DNA of 64,000 nucleotides from Callaeas wilsoni (GCA_013398955.1 VWPU01014023.1:248001-312000); one strand, 5' to 3'. Numbered from the stretch's first letter, positions 50,491-63,974 are shown. Notes: generated by a model not told the origin, from the letters alone. Numbers and translations: made by a program.

Positions 50491-53400
50491 ATATGGAGTC
50501 AGTCTGTCTGTTAACCTCCACCATGCCAAACCTACCCTCTCGTAGATTTTTGAGAGCTTTTCCCAACTCTGATTTCCATTAAAAGTAGCTGCTGATATGA
50601 GGTATTAAGGAATATGATTTGGGCCCCTTACAATTTGAGCAGCATTCCAAGTGGGTAAGGTGTGCTTTGGTGTCTTTGAACATGACAAAGTCACCAAGCA
50701 TAGCCCATGTATCAGAGATCACCAGCTCAGGTGGTGAATAATCTCCTCTGTGCCCCAGGCCTCTCTCAGTTTGGGTAAGTACATTTTTCCCACTGGATCT
50801 GGAAGATATTTCTCACTCTGGCTAGGGCTTTGTTCCGAGGTGTTGCTGTTTCAAGAAGAGCTCAGTACTTTGCCCAGTACTGGGAGCCAGTACTTTCCTG
50901 GACACACTCTACCTGCCGTAGGATTGGGCTCAAAGTCACTCAGGTGTGACTGCACTGAGTCAAAGCTCCATGAGAAAAAGCCAGAAAAAGACAGTTCTTG
51001 CATGTATTATGAACACAGTACAAAATGTGGTGCAGTAGAGGTTAACACACTCTGTGAGGTCCCCATGGATTCTGATTTTATACTGAGCTACATTCCAGTC
51101 TGTTACTACCTTCTTGTTTGAGCAGGCATAAATTGTTGTAAAGTCATTTTGATTTTTGCATCTGACAAGTTACTCCTTTATATCTGCTATTTTTCTGTGT
51201 TTCCATCCATGTTTTTCTTACAATGATGCCTATCCTTTTATGCCCAACATGATCATACTGACAACTGCCAGTGCTTAAATTGAGACAGAGATTACAAGTG
51301 AACACAGCAATCCACCCTTCCGTGTCAACCGCGATCTGGGAGTGCAAGATTGCAGCAGGACCTCAGTTTCCCTTGTTAGAGCTGTAGCGTTTGGGGCTGA
51401 CGAAGTTTGCGGTAAACCCGGTCACAAATGAACCTTACCCAATATATTATCTATCAGGGCAACATAATGAACATCTGGTGGGGATTGAGATCTGTATGCA
51501 GTGAGGCAGCAACTATTACACTGCTGAGCTGATGTGCATTGATGTTCATTGTGCTGGTGAGTGCAGCCACGAGAAAATAGAATCAGGTTTTGCTGAGGTT
51601 TTCCTCACTCTCATCCAGGACAGAGACCCAGGCTGCTTGTGGGCCCAAAGGGCTCTGCAGAGTGCACTGAGAAAACAATACCTCAGCCTGCCAAGCGGCC
51701 AAGCAGCTGTACACCCTTTGCTGAATCTCTTGGAAAATAAGGGTCTATGATGAAGTAAGATCACAAACAGGATTCACTTTTGCGCTCGGCCATGACAACT
51801 GATGCCAGCTGACTAGAGAAAAGATGTTTCCTTCTGACTCTCAGAACATGTAGCACAATTGACAGGTGAGCCCGGATTCAGAGATGTGTGGTGTTTTGTC
51901 ACCCATGGCTACACTGACCATGACAGAGGATCATAAGGCCTTCAATTGGAGATGCACAGCTGCTCTGGCTTCCTGAAGGCTTGAAAACACATAGATAATT
52001 TATGAACAAGTTAAGAATGTGAAAATGTCTGCACCGGCTGAAAACAGAGCAAGTGCTTTCAGGGTAAATGTCGTAAGAATAGTGAAATCTTTGCGTGAGG
52101 GATTGGTCACTGTGACCTCTTTCTGAAGGATCTTCAAGAAAGGAGCAGAGTGAATGTCTTTCAAAGCAGACATGTGGGATAATTAGTCTCTCTCTTAAGT
52201 GACTGAAGGAATGGAAAGCAAGCAGTGATCAGCAGCCCATGGCAGTGGTCTATACAGATTAAGGCATTCTTAATGCCTCAACGTTTCCTGCTACAATGAA
52301 TAAGGAATACAAACAGACAGGGCAGATACTCTGAATTCAAACAGACAATCACACTCAGTCTTACTAACTGTGTGTGTGGGTTGTGTGTTTGTCTGTCTCT
52401 CTTTATTTTCAATTTGTGATAGCAATGACCCAGACCCCAATGTCATCCAGACATCATGCAATACGAGCAATATTGTAATATGGATAGACAAGGTCTCTTG
52501 GCTTTTTATTTCCTTGGCTGTAAAGCGCCTGAAAAGCAGCATGAGCAACTTGGCTGAAACACACTCAGGAAAGAAAAAGTTCATGCACTTGACGAACAAG
52601 TTCATGAGGTATCAATCCCTCTGTCCCTTTGCCAGGGATCATGTTTCTCTTTAGTATTCAGTCTAATCTTACACAGATTCCTGCATTTCCTTTCCAAGAC
52701 ACATCCGCGTACCTTTCTGTCAAAGATCAGACAAGTGGAGCTTTAAAACCTGGATTTTAAGGACTATGTTTTCTTGAACTGAATAGGTTTAGGGATTTTC
52801 ATAAGACCTGGAGTACTGAAACTGCCTCTCTAATGGAGATCATGGAGTCCAAAGACCTGTCAGTGCCAGACCTGGAAATATGATCTGTTCTTGATTAACA
52901 GCAGGGTGGACGGAGTTAATTTTCAGTTTTTCTCCTTTATAATGCATCTTACTCCTGTCATTTTAAGGTGTGAGGCACATTGCCAAATATATGGGGTTCC
53001 AAAGGAAGAAGTTGGAAGTTTCCTTTAATTTGCTAAAGTCTGTCTACTCCAAATCTAATAGAAAACAGATATGTGATGGGATTTATACAACTCCAATGTG
53101 TCTGATTTGCAGACAAAGCAGGAAAGAGCCAGGATGAAAATGAGCTGCAGGGAATTTTGAATTCCTCAGGGAAGATACCTGGAGAAGAGTTTATTTTCAG
53201 GTGGAGGCAGGTTGTCAGAAAGAGACTTTTTCCCCAAAGATGGGGCAGGAAAGAGTTCCCCTCTTACCCCAGGGCTTGGGGTTAGCTTCTCGACCAGAAA
53301 CCATTCACTGGGTTAAGGAAGGCTGACAGTGCTTGTTGGACCATTTCACAAACCCTCAGAAAATGGGACCATTACCATCAGTGCCATCCATAGGCAACAC

Positions 53401-56400
53401 TGCACAAACGACCTTCCCCACACAGTTTTCCCTGCTGAAAGGCCACTTCTCAGCAACTGCTGAATCATCAGCTCCAGTTTGGTAGAAAAGCTGTTTGCTT
53501 AGCAGAAAGGACCCCGTGGCAATTTAAGTTCATGTCCTGAAAGGAGTTTTTATTCCCCCTTGTTTCTCAGTTTTTTAAATAGACAGAGTTACGTCTCACA
53601 ATTAAATTCTGGTAAACTGAGGGGTGGAATGGGTTTAAGTGCGGATTTATGCACAAATCTGGACGAGGCAGAACAACCCTCTCCATTATGCCAAGCATGT
53701 GTGTGACCAAACTCTATCTCATCCAAAGACATTTCCTAGATGTGGGAAATTCCAGAGGCTGGCTCACAACAGCCCTTCTCAAGACAGACTTCTCCCCAAA
53801 CCATGCCTCCATTCAACCCATGGCTACATAAATGCACATCCTATTCTGAGTGCGGCCTCTATTTCCTTAAGACACAAACAAATTTATCCTCTTTATAGTC
53901 AGGCAAATAAAGGGGAAAATAAAACTTAATTGTTCCAGAGTGAATATCTGCCTCTGGTGTTCAGTTGCAAGATCAGGGATAATATAATTAATGTAGGTAA
54001 TGGATGGATATGGAAAACAGATGGCTCAACAGACTCATTGTGTCACTGGTCACTAATCAGTATTGTAGATTGTTTGTCTCCAAAGTGTCTCTGTCTCAAT
54101 GAATGGCTCACTGAGGACCACTCATCGCTACAAAGTCAGGTTAGTGTATTTACAGTGGCAAAGATCTGGTAGTGGAGATACAACTTGCACAGCCAAAATG
54201 ATTCTTTTCCTGGTAGTAAAACCACTTCCCTAATTGACATAAGATCTACTGACAAAAGAGCTCTTTTGTTATAATGAGTTGTATCTGCACAGGGAGTTCT
54301 GACATTCAGACTGTACAAAGTTGAGTCATCCTGTTTTGACTATGAATGAATGGGGCATCTCTCAATGTCAGTGCAGGGGAATCCCATTGGTACTTGTTAT
54401 GCAGGAAATTTCAACTGTGAATTTAAAGTGTCATTTAAAAAAATCTCCTTTATCTGAGTGGAAATGTAATGATTCCCTCTTTTGTGATTTTCCCTTCTCC
54501 TTAAGGTATGTTTAGGGACCAATGTGAAATGAGTTTCATTATCTCAACCCTTTGCTCCTTTCTGTCTGAACCAGTGCAGTACTACACTGGTGGCAGTGTC
54601 CTTTGGCCCATGGCTGACATCACCTGCTGATTGCCTCTGGTCTACTCTGTGCTGCCTGCGCGAATTTCCTCACAAGTGTAGAAAGGAAATTCTGCTCCTG
54701 AATTTGAGGAAATTAAGGAACAATACAGTTGGGTGGATCCCACTGATATGCTTCACTGTTTCCATTAGATGCTTGATTCCATTTTTACAGAATCATAGAA
54801 GATTCTGAGAATTCAGGTGTCAGAATTTTTCTGGCTATACAGAAGTTTGAAGAAATTCTCCTAAATTTATGTCTCCCTCTATGAATCCTGTCAGTGTAGA
54901 GTTCACAGGTGAATGATATCAGAATGGCTGAAGTAGATCCACTTCTAGGTCTTAAACAGAGTTCATGCCTTGAATTAAACTTGAACTAAACCCCACTCTA
55001 GCTGCCAAGTTCTAAGAAGGGCATGATCTTTTGTCTGGTGAGACAGAAGGGCCAGCTGGGATACTCCTGTCACTGACTAAAGATGTGGCTGTTTCTTAAT
55101 CACTGTGGAAGAACAAAAGTCATGTAAACTTGGCTCTGAGGCAGCCACAGAGACAGCACTTACTGACCTGGTGGGACTGCCAAGATGCTGGAGCGGCTGG
55201 GAACAGATCCAAGCTCTGCTGAGCCAGAGCCCAAAACATGCTCCTTTCCACCAATCTTAACCCTTGTAAATATCACAACAGCTGCTGGATGAGGCACCTT
55301 GTACAGAAAACAAGTTAATTGTGTGTAACCAATGAAGAGGTGTTCCTGGCGAAGTTGGTCCTGCATGTTTTACGATATTCACACCACTGTTCATTTGGGA
55401 TATTATTTCTGTATTAAAACCTTTCTTAGTATTGTAGCTGTGTTACACCAGCACTGTGCTTTCTGCAGGTGTAGCACAAGTACTCCAGGATGTTTATACC
55501 TATAATACTTTGAGGCAGTGGAGTATACTAAATTCCAACTCAGTGGAGATTTATTGTGTTCAAATGAACATTGCCTACAGTGCAATAACTCACGGAGATA
55601 TGAGGAAACATGCTACAGGTACAAGAATTTGCATTTTATAGTTTAGGATTGTAACCGATATAGAAGGTGGTATAAACCAGAGGCTTAGCTGTGGGATTCT
55701 GCTGAAGGTCATTTTTGCTTAGGATAGATATTGTCTGGATTGTGAAATAGCAGATCCAAGCTGGTGATGACTGACTCAAAAGAAACGCAAACAGTTCCAC
55801 TGTTTTCACAGTAAATATTTGCTAGAATACAAAACCTGAAATTTTGTCTTGTTCATGCTTATTTTTGTTTGCTTTCTAGTAAATGACTGTGAGATGAGAA
55901 CATGTATTAAACTAATGAATTTTAAACAGAGACCAAATAATACATGTCCCTTAACACCTTACTTTAAACTACAAGGAATGGAAGCCTAGGAGGGATATTT
56001 GTAGACCCAGAGAATAGTGACAGCTCCATGCAATTTGTCACAAAGCATACAAAGCAAGGCCCTGTGTGTCAAATGATGCGGCCTATTAAGATTAAGAAAG
56101 CAAAGTAAATATTTCTTCCTCTTCAGTCAAAGGTCGCATAAAGACAAACTCCCTCTTTGTGTTAAGACATTACTCTCTTCTTGAGTCTTTAAAGTAGTAA
56201 AACACAAAGTAAGGAAAGATAGGCCTCTGAGAGCCAAGAAAGTCCATGACTTCTAGATAAAGATTAAGTGAGTTTTCTTTTTCTATTGAGAAACAAGAAT
56301 CACCGACCATTTCTGTGCCTTGGTCATCTCTGTCATGATCCCCAATATCAGGCAAAAGCTGTCCTTCATTTTTCTAGTGCTAATGTCAGTGGAGAAGGTC

Positions 56401-57306
56401 CCATGGACTCGAATTGGGATTTGGGCCTTTGCAAATGATCAATATATAGGTTTAGAAGGGACTATGCTGCATTCTACCCAGTTAGACTCATTTGTATTTA
56501 TATATATTGGTTCTACAGGAAGATCTCGTTCAAAGCAGGTCATTGGAAGTGGCAGGTGCTGATCTCACTGCAAGCCCTCCTATGACTCTCACCCATACAG
56601 AAACACTCAGCAAAAAGCACCAGTTTATTGGGAAAACCTCATCCCCCACCTCCTCGCCAGCCTCTGCTGCCAAGAAGAGTAAAATAAAGAGTAGCAGACT
56701 TTGAGTAAGATTAAAAAAGAGGAAAAAATATGCTCCCAGCAGGCAAAATACTGATGACCTTCTTAATAATAATGAAATATAAGATCACAGTAGAGCAAAA
56801 CTGAAATTCATTTTACATGTCAAAGAATTGCTTGCCTTTAATTTGTTTGGGATATTTTACTAGGCTTTTATTTCTTACAGAGTAAGTTCAAGGTTATGGA
56901 AAGTTTTGCTAGGACTAAATGCTCATAAGGCTTTGAGACAAAAGAGAATAAAGCAGAGGAAGGTCTTCCAATTCAGTTTTGATTGACGAAGGCTTTTGTG
57001 AAAAAATCCTCTTTTTCCTCCTCAGTTTGGCTTTGAATTCATATTTCAGAAATTAAGAAGGGGCAGTATGGAAAACAATACTGTGACAGCTATATTATTT
57101 TTTAAGAGTCCTCACTCACCTTTATTCCAAATTTCTTGAATTTGTCTAAATGGTTCCCAAATGCTATGGCAGGACTTAAATGTCTGCAGTCTTGAGCTGA
57201 ATTTGACTTTGCTTCTTGCTTAATTATTGCCTTGTAATCTTTAAACCACATGATTTTGGTCAAATCTGTAAAAGAGCAGCTTCATTTGGGCTCCTGATAT
57301 GAAAAA
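50491..57306. other. unique non-coding sequence
   Basis: No gene is recognised. Frames such as 50750-51121 (plus, 123 codons) and 52291-52654 (both strands) have no domain. A TG-rich patch (52365-52400) is low-complexity. ACAGAATCATAGAAG at about 54788 resembles an antisense CR1 octamer tail but is too short to call. Confidence 0.6.
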
Positions 57307-57713
57307 TCAGTAACGGGGGGACTTCAAAAGCTTCTGAAAGGCCATGATAAGCCTCTGAATGATGGGAGGTTCATTAAGGGATTTCATGCGGGTTCTCACG
57401 ATGTGTCCATGGTCTGGATGACCTGGGACAGACGAGCCCTGGGAGAGGAGGCCCAGCTCGGTCTCCAGGCACAGCACTCTCTTTCCCTGTGTGCTCAGAT
57501 GTCTGGATGTGCCTCGGGCTGGCTCTCAGCCCCACGGCAGTGAGGGTGTGGGGTGGCTGAGGGGGAGCCACCACGGGTGCGTGCATGACAGGTCCCAGTT
57601 TTGGCCCTCTGGATCTCCTGGATGTGCAGGTTCTCCACCAGATGTCTGTGCGTCCTCTCCAGAGCCTCCAGCTGCAGCTGAGAAAGTCTTGCCGAGCAGC
57701 CCTTTCCCCTCAC
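57307..57713 (-). pseudogene. coding-like GC-rich segment (possible exon or broken gene copy)
   Basis: I do not recognise the product. Two minus-strand frames look protein-like. The first runs from 57713 to a stop at 57495. It contains a hydrophilic, Leu/Glu/Gln-rich helix of coiled-coil type (LQLEALERTHRHLVENLHIQ, then EIQRAK) just after a pyrimidine-rich CTTTCTCAG resembling a splice acceptor. The second, in another frame, is open from 57525 to a stop at 57307. It includes LETELGLLSQGSS and ends RLIMAFQKLLKSPRY. The frames overlap at about 57498-57525. This fits a frameshifted gene copy, two tiny exons, or chance in GC-rich DNA. GC and CpG are well above the flanks. A minus-strand LTR lies about 175 bp upstream. 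Confidence 0.35.
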
Positions 57714-57887
57714 TTTTGAAGGAAAATAAGTTCAAAACACTGCTTCCTTTTTTGGTGCAATTCCAGACTGATATTCAAGAGTGGTGTGGTTAAAATCAGC
57801 TCCCCACATTCCAGAATTCCAAACCAGAGAAACAAAAGATATTCTCCCTGCCCCAAACCTTCAGGATGACTGAGTGAAAATTGCCTT
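57714..57887. other. spacer between LTR and coding-like segment
   Basis: No retroviral primer-binding site (TGG-initiated, tRNA-complementary) follows the 3' end of the minus-strand LTR here. The LTR is therefore not the 5' end of a provirus. Nothing else is recognised. Confidence 0.6.
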
Positions 57888-58336
57888 TGATGCCTTGTAG
57901 AGGCTGACCTGGGACAGAGGCTGGACAGAGAGAAAGGATAAAGGATAGGTATTTATTGAAAGGCCTTCACAGGGGGCACCTTGGGCAGTGCAGGAGTCTC
58001 ACAGAGACTACACCCAGGATGGACACAGTCACACGTTTTTCGGACAGATATGAGTTTTGTCTATTTGCATATCAGAGCTTAATTGTCCAATTACAGCTTC
58101 AGGCAATGGAGTCCCATTCTCCCAGTTTGCTCCCCCCCAACTCACTTTTGTTAACTTTTCTCGGGGCCTGAGACAGTGAGGTGTCCTTGATTCTCAGGCC
58201 TAGAGAGGAATTGTTGTGTCTGAACAAAATGGGAAAAGCAGTTGCTAACACTCTACATGGAGCTCAGAGTTACACACTAAAGAATTGCAGGATTACAAAT
58301 ATATGAAAATATAAAAGCTAAAATCCTAGGGCATCA
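57888..58336 (-). mobile_element. endogenous retrovirus solo LTR (antisense)
   Basis: Read on the minus strand, the 449-bp element starts TGATGCCCTAGG and ends CAAGGCATCA, with perfect 7-bp inverted termini (TGATGCC/GGCATCA). Direct 4-bp repeats (CCTT on the plus strand, 57884-57887 and 58337-58340) flank it, consistent with a target-site duplication. A minus-strand AATAAA (57952-57957) sits about 65 bp before the end, with a pyrimidine-rich U5 after it. An octamer ATTTGCAT, an Oct-factor type site, is at 58063-58070. I recall similar LTRs from songbird genomes, but cannot name the family safely. The open frame 57956-58171 (plus) lies wholly inside it and is not a gene. Confidence 0.82.
58063..58070. 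promoter_or_regulatory. octamer motif in LTR U3
   Basis: An exact ATTTGCAT octamer (ATGCAAAT on the LTR sense strand) lies upstream of the LTR polyadenylation signal. This word is the classic binding site for POU/Oct transcription factors. Use in this genome is inference. Confidence 0.5.
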
Positions 58337-61300
58337 CCTTAGCTTTTGCTCAGAAAAAACCAAAACCAAATAATTTCCGTTTTCCAAAATAAGAGAATGT
58401 TTGATGATGGGAACTTTCAAACTGAATGGTTTTATTCTACGTCCAGTATTTCTCCATCCCCATTTTTTTAAGTTTGTGGAATTTAAAGATGAAACAGTCA
58501 ACCTCCTGCTTTTCTGGAGATGCACAAGCACCAAAATAAGCAAGAACCAACATCATAACGGTTTGTGAGGAGACAGTGGTGTTGAAATGCATGTGTTTCC
58601 CCTCAGGTGAGATTTACAGGACTATCTGCCAGTAACTACAGCTGTGGCTGGGGAAGGCAGGCTGCTGTAGCGTGGAGGTTGCCACGAGGATACTTTGCTT
58701 TTCTTCACCTGTCACCCACTGCCCCATAGAAAACCAGAGGTTAACCACAGCTCGTACGTGTGGGGTCATTCTCAGGCTGCCCCAGAGTTGTGTGCCTGGG
58801 CCTCTACAGCACCCTCATGGACAAAAGAAATTCAAACAAGAAGTTTAGACTATTGTAGGTTTTTAAACTCATGCTTAGTCAGGGTACATTCAGCAGAAAT
58901 TTATGAAGTTTTTCTTTTCAAATGAAATAGCAGTGCAAAATTTACACTGGTATAAATCCAGGAGCATTAATCAAGGAAGAAATTAATCTTCTGATTCTTT
59001 TTGTATTTCTAATCCAGAAAGAAAATGAATGCAGGTAGATTTGATGATTTGTAAACATCTGTCTTTTCATTTAAATTGCATTCACACAACAGATACTGAA
59101 TTATTTTTTTTTAAATTTAAATAGCCTTACTGCATTGTGGTGATTTTTTTAAAAGCAGAAATAACCAATTTCATGAAAACTGTAAGTGTGAAAAACCAAT
59201 GAACTGCAAAGTGCAATAAATCACTTCTCCAAAGAAGTTCACCTATCTCAATTTTACTCTCTCTTGTGCTGGCCGCAATGCTGAGTATAACTGCTGAGGT
59301 ACAAAGTTATTTCATAGGTTCTTTTATTAATGAGAACAGAATATGACCCACTAGCTAAACAGAAAAATATTGACATTTCTTTTATGATCCGAGGGAAATA
59401 ATCTGAAAAATATAGTACATGACAGAGGTAATTTTTATACAAAGGTCAGAAATGCAGTTAATGAAATTCTCAGCTACTAAAACTTCTGAAGTAATACAAC
59501 TATAATATTGTCTTTTTGAAAATAGAAACTGTGATTAAAAAGGAAGTATTTTAGAAAATTAATTCTCAGAGTGTGAGGGACGGTGGAAGAGATTTCCTGG
59601 TTTTACCAAAGAGCTGAGTGATTAATGAAACAAAATTAATCTCTTGTTAATCAGTGTGAGAACTAGAAAGGGATTGCCCAGATTAACTCACAACTCATTT
59701 TAAGTGTAGAGATGCTAGTCTGAGAGTCGGTATTTAGAGGAGAGAATTAATCTCTGCTCAAATCAATGAAAGTTTTGTCTTATCAAAGGCAGGAAGGACG
59801 TTTTAATGTTAAGTGAGTAAAGAAGACACACACACCCCATAAGCTCCAGAGGTGGAACTAGATGGAGAAAATAACTACCAAGTGGTTTTGAATAATGAAT
59901 GCATTGAAGAAACTAATGATCCCTAATGGAACTAAGATTTCAGCCACGGCATTCATGGGCATATTGGTGACATCGACAGGTGGAGATCAATCAGTGTTAC
60001 CTGAATTTAATCGCTACTGGGTTCATCACATCTTTTCTTTTAGGAAATATGTTAAAAAAACATTGAGGATTTTAGTAAAAGAAGAAAGGAAAACAAATCC
60101 AAAAGCCTGTTTAATTGTCACTTAGGCATTTTGATTTTACTGGAATTTGATCAAAGTCCATCAAAATTAAAGTGGCTGAAGAAAACCGTTTAAATTAAGA
60201 AAACTGATCAGATAATAAGGTGTAGCTTAGTTTTAAGTTGTCTATTTGAAATGTCAGTGAAAGATTAATAACAAACAGCGCTGTATGTCACTAAGCAGAG
60301 TAGAACCAGCATGTACCTTCTGATGTTCACACATTATTTTTTTGATGCATAATTTTCTTTACTGAATCTTTAGTAATCATCTCTTGCTACAACCTGAAGA
60401 CAGAAACACTTCCCAGATGCTTTCTGCCCCCATACCCAAAATGTGATGTGAGGAGAACACAGGTTAGTCCCAGTGTAAGTAAAATCCGTGGGATCCACTC
60501 AGTAGACAGACACAATTGTGTGTTTGGGTGGAGAGAAACACTGGCTTCACCTGGGAGATGCACAGGGCAGCCCTCACACTACGCCAGGACATCGTTTGAC
60601 AAAAAAGTCAGAACCATTTTATAATACCAGAACGGTTGCAAGGAACCAAATGATTTTATTCCGGGTTTGACAGCAGTGGGTGGAGGTGACTCATCGGGCT
60701 GGAAGCTGGTGGTTGGGCAGAGAGCAGAACTCTCGGCCCCTTACACCCGCAGGGGCAAACAGAAGGTAGAAACAACAATTACGCTTGCAAAGAGATACAC
60801 AGATACCCAGGGCTGCAAAGAAAGCCCAGCTTCACCAGGTGAAAGGAAAATCATTAGCTGAACCACTTGAAGAGGAAGGAATCGAAAGAAGAATGAGGAG
60901 GAAAATGGAGAGCTTTTTTAATTTTAGGAACCGACAAATCAGGAAAAACAATGACTTTGGCTAAAACCTCATTCTAGTTTAATGTGCAAGGGAGGCAGTT
61001 AATTTTTTTTTCGAAGCAATTTATAGTTAACATTGAAAAAGGGAAACAGATGGCAATCAATAACCCTGGGAAATTGTGATGTGCAAAAAAAAGTAACAGG
61101 AGGCTACAAATATTAGAGAAAAATCCATGCTTGTAAGTCATACAGAATATTTCCTTGTCAGTTATATTAGGTATGAAAATCTCTGCAAAAGATATTACGC
61201 TTGTTGGTAGAGAGAGATAATGAAATGTTTTTTGGTGCAAAGAAAGCCAAATTTTTTCAAAGAAAACTTTTGTCCAGTAGCTGGGAAAATACAAGTGATG

Positions 61301-63858
61301 AGCTTATCACACAAAGATGAAGAACTTTCCAACCCATGAATAAAATGAGGATGTTAGGCAATTTCTTTTAGAGAATATTTTCTGTCTGATAACAGAGTCT
61401 AGGAGTTAAAAAAAAAAAGAAAAAAGATTATAACAGAGGAGCATCTGTCTACCTGATCTTAGTGTGTAATTAACTTTAGCTGGCTAGGGAAAATGCAGAC
61501 GGGAAAGATAGTGCTAATGTTGGACTGATATTAAAAACAAAACAAAACAACCCAAATATGATGAGCTGGTAGCTGAAATGAAATAGCAGCTGAAGTTATT
61601 GGTCTGCTTAGCTAACCCCATATGGCTCACAGGTACACTGGTGGAACGGCTATACTACATTTTCAGGCAATAAATACTGAAAAGACAGGACTATAATTGC
61701 CCAGAATAAAAGTAGATTTTTTGCTAAATTTTAGGGAGCTCATGATGGTATGACAAGAAATCATTTTGAAGTGAAAGAATCAGGGAATAAAATCTAGCAT
61801 TCTCTTTTTGAGTGTCACGAATAGAAATACTTGCAAGTGGATGAGAAGTCTGAAAACAAAGATGTCCCTTCATCACCCCAGACAAGGGTTAAGCAAGAAC
61901 CAGCACTGGAAAGTTTGAAGAAAAACTTAGAGAATGCAAAGCATCTTTTATTTAGACAAGAATATTGGTGGTTTCAAATCCTGAAAGTTATGATTCGTGC
62001 ATCAGCAGCTCTACTTAGAAATGTGTAGTGAATTGTTTTGTGAAAAAAGAGCAGAAAAGTTTGTGTGCTGCATGAATTTTGGCTACAAGCTGCAGCTGAT
62101 TAAAAGCTTTCTCTGCTCACTTCTCTGTGTCTGTGAGTAGGTGGAAATTTGTTCGTGATTTTTATAAACTGCATTCACATATAGAAAAAAATAGGAGATA
62201 TTAAGAACCTCTTTTGCCTGGAGGAGAGATGCACCACAAGAAGCAAAGGCTGAAGTTGAATTAAGACTCAAAAGAAGCTTTTCAGAATACATGGTAATGG
62301 TGATTAACTACTGGAACAAAGTACAAGGAAAGGGATAGAGACAAAGTCTCTTCAGATTTTACAGCAAAGTCTGAAAGCTTTTATAGCAGACAAGCTTTAA
62401 TCTGAGACAAAGAATGCTTTAGTTAAATACAAGTTATTGGACTCAGGGCTGGATAATTGGGTGGTCTGAGATATTTCAATAAGAAAACAGAAATCTCTTT
62501 TGATCTTAGTCTTGTGAATCTGTAAGTTGGATTCTATGTGATTCCCATTGCCGAGCGTCACCAATTTACTGCTATGCTGAGACTAGTAAGACATTTGACT
62601 TCAAATTAATTTTCAGTCAAGAGCTGTTTTTATTTAGAACACCTTCATAAAATACAAACCAGTTAGGAACTTCCTTTGTCTAGAATTTATCAGGTTATTG
62701 TAAACTTCTTGTCATCAGTCCTTCTTATACTGTCCTCTGGCTGGTAAAAAATGTCTTTATTATCCAGAAATACTCTTTGTGCTTCTCTGGAAGTATTTTG
62801 TCACTTTTACACTTCCCTTTTTCACAATTTTGGTGCATGTTAATGGACATTCAACTTACAAAATAGAACTTCTCAATGGGAGCAGGCATTTTGTCAGAGT
62901 ACAGGTAACAAAAATAATTTCAGGGGATGCAGACTGGGACTGGAGACAAGGTGAAGGATGTAGGTTTATTCCTGTATTGAAAGCTTTGCATCACGGGAAA
63001 ATTTCCTATTGTTTAGCAAAAAAAGCAAGATGAAGGTTTTGAAATGTGTTAATGCCATCCCCACTGAGAGATGCAGCAGGGCTCCCATGTAAATGAAAGG
63101 AGAAGTGCTGAAGCAGGACACATCACAGCTTTGTATTCCAAACTACAATATTATCCTCCTTTTTTCACTTGCTAGGTGTCTCGTGTTCTCATTGTCAGAA
63201 GTGCAGAGTGCAGAGTAGGTACAAAACATTAGGTCAGATTTTTCCGCTCTTTTATATCAGCTTTAGCATCTGGCAACCTATTTATATTAGCTTTACATAG
63301 CACAAGTGAGTGTGTTTATGCAATAGAAACTGCAGAGGTGCTCCCAATAAACTTTCATTTCTTCAAAAAAATCTTAGAATTCTCCTTAATATTATCCAGG
63401 TATGTTGAATTACCCCCTCAATGTGTTTTGCTGTAGAAAATATACAATGTAGTGGTTTCTATTACCTGTTGATGTAAAACAAAGAGATTGACTTTGCATC
63501 CTACACTCAATAATGTGAATATTCTGGTAGAACTCATCTTCATCTCTTGTGACTTAACATCACCTCTATGGACTTTAGTGGATCCAGAAGTAGCATATTC
63601 TAGTCCTCTTCTTGGAACTAGGTTCCTTATGGCCACAGATATTTGGTATATTTACAGTTGTAAATATTTCTATATTCCAGATATTTAGTATATATTTAAA
63701 AGATAATGAGGCAAAACAATTGTGCAATGTGCTGTCATGAAGTACCCTCCTCACTCTCATAGTCCACCCATCAGCTTGCTATAAGCTTGATCAGTTCCTT
63801 AAGAATGATGAATAGTGTTAAATTTTGCCATATTCCTTTCTGCCAGATGCTCTGAAAA
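58337..63858. other. unique non-coding sequence
   Basis: No gene is recognised. The stretch is AT-rich, with A/T runs at about 59103-59121, 61409-61420 and an (AAAAC)n patch at 61533-61552. A hydrophilic open stretch at 61831-62028 (plus) lacks an ATG start and a recognisable domain. An open stretch at 62779-63033 has a hydrophobic N-terminal part and a donor-like CAG/GTAACA at 62905, but also no ATG start. Confidence 0.55.
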
Positions 63859-63974
63859 GCCTGTTAAAAGTCTATAAAACAAGCAAAATAAGTTCAGTTA
63901 CGCTCTGCACTTTTTTTGCCTGTTAAAAGTCTATAAAACAAGCAAAATAAGTTCAGTTACGCTCTGCACTTTTT
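63859..63974. repeat. 59-bp near-perfect tandem duplication
   Basis: The unit starting GCCTGTTAAAAGTCTATAAA at 63859 recurs at 63918. The two copies are identical apart from the length of the terminal T run (seven T in the first, five in the second). The first 57 bp of each match exactly. Such identity implies a very recent duplication or a local assembly or read artefact. Confidence 0.95.

Noticed and set aside
54786..54815. ACAGAATCATAGAAG, resembling an antisense CR1 octamer tail
   Set aside because: Only about 15 bp match and the adjoining CR1 consensus is absent.
57956..58171. 71-codon plus-strand frame
   Set aside because: Entirely inside the minus-strand LTR, so it is an antisense by-product.
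61831..62028. Hydrophilic open stretch containing a VKQEP sumoylation-type motif
   Set aside because: It starts at a non-ATG codon just after an in-frame stop, shows no homology that I recognise, and the motif is short enough to be chance.
62779..63033. Open stretch with a signal-peptide-like start and a donor-like CAG/GTAACA at 62905
   Set aside because: There is no ATG start, and the hydrophobic part comes from T-rich DNA. One donor-like word is weak evidence.
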